DNA of 64,000 nt from contig NC_071389.1 in the NCBI RefSeq assembly GCF_022682495.2, positions 9,725,199-9,789,198 of the forward strand, given 5' to 3'. Below, piece by piece: positions 57,165 to 64,000 of this stretch (position 1 is its first letter; every line of letters begins with the position of its first letter). A program made the position numbers and the translations under genes. The DNA comes from Desmodus rotundus (Eukaryota; Chordata; Mammalia; Chiroptera; Phyllostomidae). The notes below the pieces were generated by a model, which did no database searches, was not told where the DNA came from, and saw only the letters and a list, made by a program, of their open reading frames with translations.

Positions 57165-58145
57165 TTAAAAAAAACAATAACAAACATCCGTTGGGTCCTT
57201 ACCACGGACCAGATAATTGACAACCCTGCGCATGTAGCAGTATTTGGTTCCTTTGTATTGAGTTGTATTCCACGGTATCGATGTCCCTCGGCTTCTTCCA
57301 CATTCACCCAGTTAAGGGACATGCTGGTGGTTTCCCGTTTGTGGCTGGCACAGATAACGCTGCTGCGAACACTGGTACACAGGTTTCTGCGTGGACATGT
57401 TTTTGTTTCTCTTGGCTAAATGCCCAGGAGCGTAATTACACTCCTCATAAGGTAAGTGTACATTTAGTTTTTTAAAAAGAAACAACCAAACTCTGACATC
57501 CCCATCGGCCGTGTAGAGAGGTCAGGTTCCCCACACCCTCGCCAGCATTGCTGTTTATCTTTCTGCTGTTCTAACAGGGATAGTGGGATGTCTCCTAAGG
57601 GTCTCCATCCGCCTTTCTCCAGGGGTGCCGAACACCTTTTCATCTGCTCATTTGCCACCATATGTAATTCCTCATCAGTGAAGTTTCTTCAAGTCTTTCT
57701 TTGGCCTGTTTTCTAATTGGACTTTTTTTTTTTTTTTTTTTTTTGCTGTTGAGTTTTGAGAGTTCTTTGTCTATTTTAGATAGGAGTCCTTTGTAAGCTA
57801 TGTGGTTCACAAATATTCTCTCCCAATCCGTAGCTTATCTTTTCATCCTCTTAGAGAGCTTCTTCATAGGGTAAAATTTTCCAATATTGATCAAGTCCAA
57901 TTTATCAACTTTTTTCTTCTATGGATTATGCTTTGGTTCCCTAGGAGCTACCCCTGGGTTCTGAAGACATTCTACTGTTTTCTCCTAAAAGTTTTAGAGT
58001 TTTACTTTTAGGTCTGAGATCCATTCCGAGCTCATTTCTATAGGAGGTGTGAGGTTTAGGTCAAGGCCATTGTTTTGGCCTGTGGGTATCCAATTGCTCC
58101 AGTGCCACTTGTTGAAGACTGTCCTAACTCTGTCGGTCATGGGCT
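57165..58145 (-). repeat. LINE-1 3' portion, truncated
   Basis: Reverse-strand L1: 'gtattccacggtatcgatgt', 'gctgctgcgaacactggtac', 'acaccctcgccagcattgct', 'aaatattctctcccaatccg', 'agtccaatttatcaactttt' and 'gtatccaattgctccagtgc' follow the antisense of the ORF2 end and 3' region. It is broken by stops and a poly-T run (57722-57744). Confidence 0.88.
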
Positions 58146-59179
58146 TAATAACCACGACACTGTGCCCCCTCTATGCTTTATGAATTTGTGATCTCTGCAG
58201 GATTTTGTCTGAAGAAAGAATTCCACTGTTAAAAATCCCGCTGGAAGATGCAGACGTTCTCCCAGACTCGAATCTCTTAGTTCTAAGCCCTTGGGCAATG
58301 CATGAGGTTCAGCAGCCGCCTTGAAAGTCTCCCAGAGAGGGAACTTTGGAGTACCTGCCTCAGCACCCGCCAGGCCTCCCACCCCTGCCACCCAGTACCC
58401 GGGGCCCCTCACCTCCCCATCAGGGGCCTCCTCCCCCGATGGGGCCTCTAACCACAGAAGGAACAGGTCCTCATTAGCGGGACAAATGACATTCCTGGCC
58501 AGGAGCAAGGTCCCATAGGGAGGGAGGCAGCCTCCTAGGGAGGAGCAATTATGAGCTAGCAACTAGGAAGAGGGGGTGGGAATCAAGGGGAGAACTGGCC
58601 AGGACTTGGAAGGGTGCTTCACAATGCCACAGTTTAAATATTGCCTTCACCTACCAGCTCTTTGATGCTGGGACAGAATGCCAGCCACTTAGTGCCCCTC
58701 CTACCCACCCCACCCTTGATGAAGTACATCAAGGCTTCCCTGAGAAGTCCCAGAAGATCAAAGAGGTGTGGGAACACTCCCTGCCCCCCGCCCCCCAAAC
58801 ACTGTAGATGTACCAGGATTAATCTCGGGCCAGAAATGGCGCAGATTCCTCCATTAGGGAAAGTCCCCCTCCCTCCACTTTCTGCTAGCCGTACCAACTA
58901 CAATGAGACCTGAAGGTCGGTTGCAAAATTTTGTTTTGTTTTAGACAGAAAAGGCAGCTGAAAACTACACCTGTGGATGGTCATGGCTCACATCACTACG
59001 ATGATAATTGGGCCTCACAGCTCTCTGGTGAGGAAATGGGTCACAGATCACTGTGCCCATTTTATAGGAGGGGAACTGAGGCTCAGAAGGTCAAGCGGCT
59101 GCCTTTCCGCTTTTCTGGCTCCCTCCACTAGGTCAGAAGTGCCCGAGATGATAAAGCAGAGTTTCCTTATTTTTCTTTA

Positions 59180-59245
59180 CTCTTTTAATTTATTGATTTT
59201 TAGAGATTGAAGAAGGAAGAGAGAGAAACACTGTAAGTCACATAT
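59180..59245 (-). repeat. Truncated Ves SINE
   Basis: Only the tail side remains: 'ttaatttattgatttttaga' followed by 'gaagagagagaaacactg'. Confidence 0.55.
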
Positions 59246-59979
59246 TGAGTAAGGGGCAGAGCAGCTTCACCCCAGTCATGCAGCAGCCCAGAGCCTGCGT
59301 CCTTTCTGCACGCACGCAGCCAGCCTCCCCTGCAGACTCTGTGTAAGCCGCCATGGAGAATTCCCTGGGTGTGGTGAGCTCCCTGGAGTCCTCTGCTACC
59401 CAATGATAGGGTCCAGGTTGCTACCTCCTCTGCAGTCCATCATCTTCCCTGGAGCCACGGCCTTTCTCTTGCCCCACTCCGCCCAGGATACTCTGGGTCC
59501 TGGCACCCTAGAGTTGTGTGGGTGCTGGTGTGAGAGTAAAGGGGAAGGGCCTTTGGAGAGGCACCAAGCCCCAACCTGCTTTGCCTGGCGTGGCCCTCAA
59601 CCAGGCAGCCTTGGCTCTCTAGCTGCCAGCCTGGCTGTGCCAGAGGTCAAGGAGGTTGCTTCAGGCGACACCCCCGCCGCTCCCTTGTATTCAAGAGCCC
59701 AGCTTCCCAGGCTCCTTCAGATGGATTGTGAAAGGCATGCAACAGGGGGTGGGGACATTGGAGCTCTTCTGACCTGCAGCTCTGCCCAGAGAAGGCTGAA
59801 AAATCTTTCCATCCTTCGGAACTCCCTGAACCTCAACCTGAAACGCAGGCCTCCCTCAACCTGGCCATGAGGCCTTACTGCACCTTGCATTGGAGAATGG
59901 CTCCTTCCCAAACCAGAAATGATGGTGATGTTCAAAACAATTCAGGAACGTGTCCAAAACACTTTCTTTCTTTTTAAGA

Positions 59980-60207
59980 TTTAATTAATTAATTAATTAA
60001 TTTAGAGAGAGAGAGAAAGGAAGGGAGAAAGAGAGGGAGAGAACTATCAATGCGAGACAGAAACATCAATCGGTTGCCTCTTATATGGGCCCTGGCTGAC
60101 TGAGGACCAGACCTGCAGCCCAGGCATGTGCCCTGGTTGGGAATCAAACGGGCAACCTGCTGGTTCTGGGACAACACTTCAACCAACTGGGCCATGCTGG
60201 CCAGGGC
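59980..60207 (-). repeat. Ves SINE with TAAT tail expansion
   Basis: Reverse Ves with a (TTAA)n-type tail (59981-60002), 'aacatcaatcggttgcctct', 'caggcatgtgccctggttgg' and 'aaccaactgggccatgctgg'. Confidence 0.94.
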
Positions 60208-60504
60208 AGACATTTTTGTATTCAGGAATGTTTTGTTCAGGTAGATTCCCGGAAGTAGAATGACTGGGGCAGAGGGCGGGAGTCTTTTCAAGGCCCTCGG
60301 CACGCATCGCATCGCGCACCCGGGGACTAGAGGTGCTGTGTGTCCTGCCGTGAGCAGCCCGTGACAGGACCCTGCACGGCTGCCGGTGTCATTGGTGGGT
60401 GCACTTTACATTCCTAGCCCCAGATGCCCCACGTATAACCACTGCACTCAATCTTCACTGAGCACATGACGGGAAGGCGATGTGTGGCCCTTAGCATGCG
60501 CCAC

Positions 60505-60625
60505 ACAAAGGTTCTGACACTTTTGCATACTTCACTTAAGCCTCACAACCATCCTATGAAGGGAGCATGGTTGTTATCCCCATTTTACAGACGAGGAGAC
60601 TGAGGCACAAAGGGTCAGAGGCTTG
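60505..60625 (+). repeat. MIR SINE
   Basis: 'taagcctcacaaccatccta', 'tatccccattttacagacga' and 'ggagactgaggcacaaaggg' are the MIR core, well preserved. Confidence 0.88.
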
Positions 60626-61007
60626 GCCAAGGGGAGTGCCTCTCGGGCACCCTGCCCCACCGTGTCCAGCCATCTCGGCTCCCCCCACAGCCGATCTCTG
60701 CTCAGCGGGACTCCTGGGCTCCACCTGGATTCCAGCTGCTGTGCAGTGTCTGGGGAACCATCCCCAGGAAGCAGGTGGCGGGTGGGGCCGAGGGCTGGGC
60801 TCACTTGTGAGTTTCCTTCCTCTGGGTCTCAGGGACCGCAGGCTTGCACTGCCTGTGGTTTGGTGCCTGAAAACCGTCCCTCCCTCCGGGTACTTTGTCC
60901 AGTTTTGTGGCTCAGGGTGGGGCCAGTTACTCCCACCTAAGTGGGAGCTTCACAGCTACCAATGAAGCTTCCATTCCTTGCTAGGGTGGTGTTTCTTTGG
61001 TTTCAGC

Positions 61008-61200
61008 AACAATTTTAAATTGCGGTAAAATACACATAACCTAGAAGTTGCCATCTGAATCCCTTTGAAGTGTCCTGCGTGGGGCAGTAAGTGCACTCCC
61101 ACGGATGTGCAACCGGCCCCACCACCGTCTCCAGAGCTGCTTCATCTTCCTGAACTGGAGCCGCGCCAGCCCCTCCCCCTCCCCGGCCCCCACTCTCCTT
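61008..61200. repeat. Old LINE-1 fragment
   Basis: 'aattgcggtaaaatacacat', 'atgtgcaaccggccccacca' and 'agctgcttcatcttcctgaa' match a common old L1 3'-region sequence. Orientation left open. Confidence 0.5.
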
Positions 61201-62052
61201 TCTGTCTCTGTGAATTTGAGGGCTGAAAGGACCCTGTCTAAGTGGGAATGATGATGTTTCTTGAGAGCCTGTTTTAGAATATGAAAACGACACAGAGGCC
61301 CACTGAAGGAAAAGTAGAAAGATTCAGGAAAGTGGGGAGAAGGCTCGTCCCATGAACGGCCCATCACGTGGGAGAGCCTTTTCCCCTTTGACAGCCCTGA
61401 CTTTCTGGGAGCCATCAAAGTCAACTCCGGTGTTTCAGACTCCAGCGAGCCGAAACTGATCCAAATCATGAACTTGGGGTGGCCGGGACCCAGCCTCTTA
61501 CTGGACCTAACCGAAGACCCCTTTGGACGGGAACACAACGACAACCGTGTAGAGAGTAGAGACCTGGGGACCCACGCAGCGCCCTCCAAAGCACTGGTCT
61601 CCCAGGCTTCCTGCTCGCCGGCAGCCTCGCCCCGCGATGGAGTAACTCAGCCAAGGTACTGTCTTCCTACATTTTTTGAAACCTAAACACAACCAGTTAC
61701 CCTTTTGGCTGACTTTGTTTTGGTGGCCACCTTTATGTGCAGATCAAGGACAATTACTAACCCTCCCTTTCCCTTCGCACTGGGCCCGGAAACAATCGAG
61801 TGCCCGCCCCCGAGGTATGGGAATGCTAACCACAGCCTTTGGGGGAAAGGAAGCTGGCACGCAAAGCCTGCTGTTTTGAGACATCATAGCCAGAGCTACC
61901 GTTTCTTGTGCTTTTTCTAGGGTCAGTTGGGCACTTAAGACCCATTATTTTATTCTTTCCTGCGATTTGACATTATTTCTAGCACAGGGAAGCTCAGAGA
62001 GGTGAATTGATTAGTTTTAGCTTACACAGTTGGTATGTGGTGTAGCCTATTT

Positions 62053-62088
62053 TAATAATAATAATAATAATTATTATTATTATTATTA
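62053..62088. repeat. Perfect 36-bp palindrome of AAT/ATT repeats
   Basis: Six AAT-type triplets are followed directly by six ATT-type triplets with no spacer. The 18-bp arms are exact reverse complements, centred between 62070 and 62071. A MIR-like 5' end follows. Confidence 0.92.
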
Positions 62089-62344
62089 TAGCAGATAGTT
62101 TGTATAGAGCACTTACTAGGCGCTGGCAAAGCTTTACTTTTTGAAAGGATCCCCTCTGATCTGGGGTGGGCGGGGCCAGGGCGGGCACATTGGAGTTTGT
62201 CATCCATTCTCTGTGGTCTGAAGGGCACAGGCCCCAGCAATTCCAGCGATCAGACCGTGGACTGGTCTCCTCCCCCTCCCATGGCCGAACTGTTACCTTG
62301 CGGCAAAATCTGAGGGGTTGTGTGCTCTTGCTCCCTCACAGCTA

Positions 62345-62600
62345 CAGGGGTACCTCGGCACTCATCGTTAATTCGTTCCGGACTCGGGACGAGCGCGGAC
62401 CCCGAAGCGTGGCTAACGATGAAGCATTTTCTCTTGCTGGGCGGCCTCGTGACTCATACAAGTTCTAGCAAGTGCAACGAGTACCGAGCCCGTGCCAAGT
62501 GCCCAAACATTTTTTCTCATCACAGTGCCTTGGGGACAAGGTCTGCCTTGGGGACAAGGTCTGATGAGTTCCGAAGCGGACTAGCACCAAGGTGTGACTG
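62345..62600. mobile_element. Unclassified CpG-rich MITE-like repeat
   Basis: The left end CAGGGGTACCTCGGCACTC and the reverse of the right end, CAGTCACACCTTGGTGCTA, share a degenerate inverted-repeat pattern. An inner pair (CTCGGCACTCATCGTT and CAACGAGTACCGAG) is also inverted. The 256 bp hold about 18 CpG and an 18-bp exact tandem duplication (62527-62544, 62545-62562). No ORF of interest. Confidence 0.45.
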
Positions 62601-62814
62601 TTTGCAAGTTTCAACAGTCTGAGCTCAGGACTAGGGAAGGAAAACGGGCTCCAAGTGGCAATTTGATGTCTGCTGTCTCATTAAGAGAAGTTCCACTCTT
62701 TTTGCAAACAGCTTTCTCCACCTTCCAGATCCTTCAGGCTAGCTGAGAAGTAAACCCTTTGTTCTCAGGTCCCAATCTTAAAGGCATTCTTTCACTTCCC
62801 TCCCCGCCTGTGCT

Positions 62815-62960
62815 TGTTCAGACTCTTTTCATCAGGTGTAATTTACATACTGGGAAACGCACTCTTTTCCACTCTTTTCCACCTGCAGGACCCCCTTCCA
62901 TTAACCGGCCACACCCCGGTCAGGATGTTGAACTTTCCTGTCGCTCCAGAAAGTGCCCTC
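62815..62960. repeat. Possible old LINE-1 fragment
   Basis: 'catcaggtgtaatttacata' and 'tcaggatgttgaactttcct' resemble a common L1 3'-region sequence. Weak. Confidence 0.35.
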
Positions 62961-63255
62961 AGCCCTTTCCCTCCCTCACGCTCCCTGGCTGCGGGCACCC
63001 ACCAGATGCCAAGCCAAATCACCGGGCAGCTCAGTGCCCGCCCTGGGCTGGGTGGTAGCTCCCCAGGGTCCGGGGCAGAGGGGCACCCAATCTTAGCCCC
63101 CACAGAGCTGACCCACTGGGGCTGAGCAGGAGGGGAGAGGTGATTCCACTGGGTGGGGACCCAGGTAGTGAGAGAGGCCAATGTGAGGTGCAGAAGAGAA
63201 CCCGGCCGAGGCCTTTCCACCTGTGGCGAGATGAGGCACGAGAGCAGCAGTCTAG

Positions 63256-63442
63256 GCCCGGCCGCGTAGGTCTGTTGGTTAGAACATCGTCCAGATACAC
63301 CAAGGTTGTGGGTTCAATCCCTGGTCAGGGCACATACAAGAATCAACCAATGAATGCATAAGTAAGAGGAACAACAAAATCGATGTTTCTCTCTCTCTCT
63401 TCCTCTCCCCCTTCCTCTCTCAAAACAATAAATTTTTAAAAG
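63256..63442 (+). repeat. Ves SINE, second subtype
   Basis: 'gcccggccgcgtaggtctgt', 'gatacaccaaggttgtgggt', 'ggtcagggcacatacaagaa' and an A-rich tail. Flanked by GAGCAGCAGTCT (63242-63253) and GAGCATCAGTCT (63443-63454), one mismatch. Confidence 0.92.
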
Positions 63443-64000
63443 GAGCATCAGTCTCGCTAATGCGGGGTGTGTGCGGTGTGTGTAAAACCCAACGATGACA
63501 AAGGGTGCAGTCAGAGAACAAAAAGCTGCACTGGTGGCAACTGCAGGTTTGCTGAAGTAACAGGAGAGACTGTTGTCAGTGGTGGAGAGATTGAACTCCA
63601 CTCCGCACACATCACAGGCAGCTGGGGATTCATAGCCAAGGAGCAGTGTTAGGGGTAAAGTTTTCTTTACCAGCGCCCTGCCAGGAGGGGGAGGCTCACT
63701 TGATTTATTTGGGACATTTATTTTCCCAAGGCCCGGACAACGGAGACACACCTAAGCACGTTTTTCACAAATGGGGGGGGGAGGGGGCGCGGCCCCATTT
63801 GTAAATTATTTTTTGGGGAGGAAGCTGGGATGTGGAGAGGAGAAAGGGTAGAGTGGAAGGGCAAAATGGAAAGGTAAGCGCTGAGCAGAGTTAAGGTGAC
63901 GACCTTGGCCTTGCTTTCCTTCAGATACCCGCCCTAGTGCTGCATTCATTCCATGAGCTTCCTTTTGGGTGGATCCCTCTTACAAGTATTTGCTGACTGA

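Larger units (their letters stand above)
47480..64000. other. Intergenic, repeat-rich region upstream of RCC2
   Basis: No supported coding exon. In human the next gene on this side is ARHGEF10L, whose start lies far away, so its absence is expected. The region holds six near-complete Ves SINEs and one truncated copy, L1, L2, MIR, an MLT1-type LTR and several MITEs, listed separately. Repeat-free stretches, for example 50.0-50.6, 54.3-55.0 and 58.2-58.9 kb, show nothing I can name. Confidence 0.75.

Noticed and set aside
57165..58145. Active LINE-1
   Set aside because: Truncated, diverged, with stops in ORF2 and no 5' region.
56142..64000. First exon of ARHGEF10L
   Set aside because: No CpG island or coding exon is visible; in human this gene starts much further away.

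Overview
This window is mammalian nuclear DNA, most probably from a yangochiropteran bat. Two genes with ordinary GT-AG introns can be followed exon by exon. About ten tRNA-derived SINEs of the bat Ves type are scattered through it, together with older mammalian repeats (MIR, L2, L1, MER5A-like hAT pieces, an MLT1-type LTR). No prokaryotic feature, CRISPR array, RNA gene or intact virus was seen. The species cannot be named from the sequence alone.

Layout. 1-2.5 kb is intergenic, with old repeats and a 10-bp minisatellite just before the first gene. 2.6-22.5 kb is PADI6 on the + strand: 16 coding exons, 686 codons plus stop. 22.5-23.8 kb is a short gap between the two convergent genes. 23.8-47.5 kb is RCC2 on the - strand: 12 coding exons, 520 codons plus stop, a 2.3-kb 3' UTR and a CpG-island promoter region with a probable non-coding first exon. 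47.5-64 kb is intergenic, rich in Ves SINEs and other transposable elements, with no supported gene. The PADI6-RCC2 order and orientation match the human 1p36.13 neighbourhood as I remember it.

The two genes do unrelated jobs. PADI6 is the oocyte/early-embryo member of the peptidylarginine deiminase family. Here, as in other mammals, it keeps the Asp/His/Asp active-site residues but has alanine where active PADs have the catalytic cysteine, so it is best read as a structural pseudo-enzyme. RCC2 (TD-60) is a housekeeping RCC1-type beta-propeller protein of the mitotic chromosome and small-GTPase machinery.

I found no undescribed multi-gene system. The observations most worth following are: a convergent trio of CTCF-like motifs spanning RCC2; the conserved loss of the PADI6 catalytic cysteine together with a displaced start codon; a NAGNAG tandem acceptor in PADI6; a miR-29 seed match in the RCC2 3' UTR; a CpG-rich, possibly young and unclassified MITE-like repeat near 62.4 kb; two perfect long palindromes; and dated nested insertions. 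Exon coordinates were read by hand from splice sites and frame continuity and add up to complete open frames for both genes. Repeat family names come from memory of consensus sequences, and their edges are approximate.
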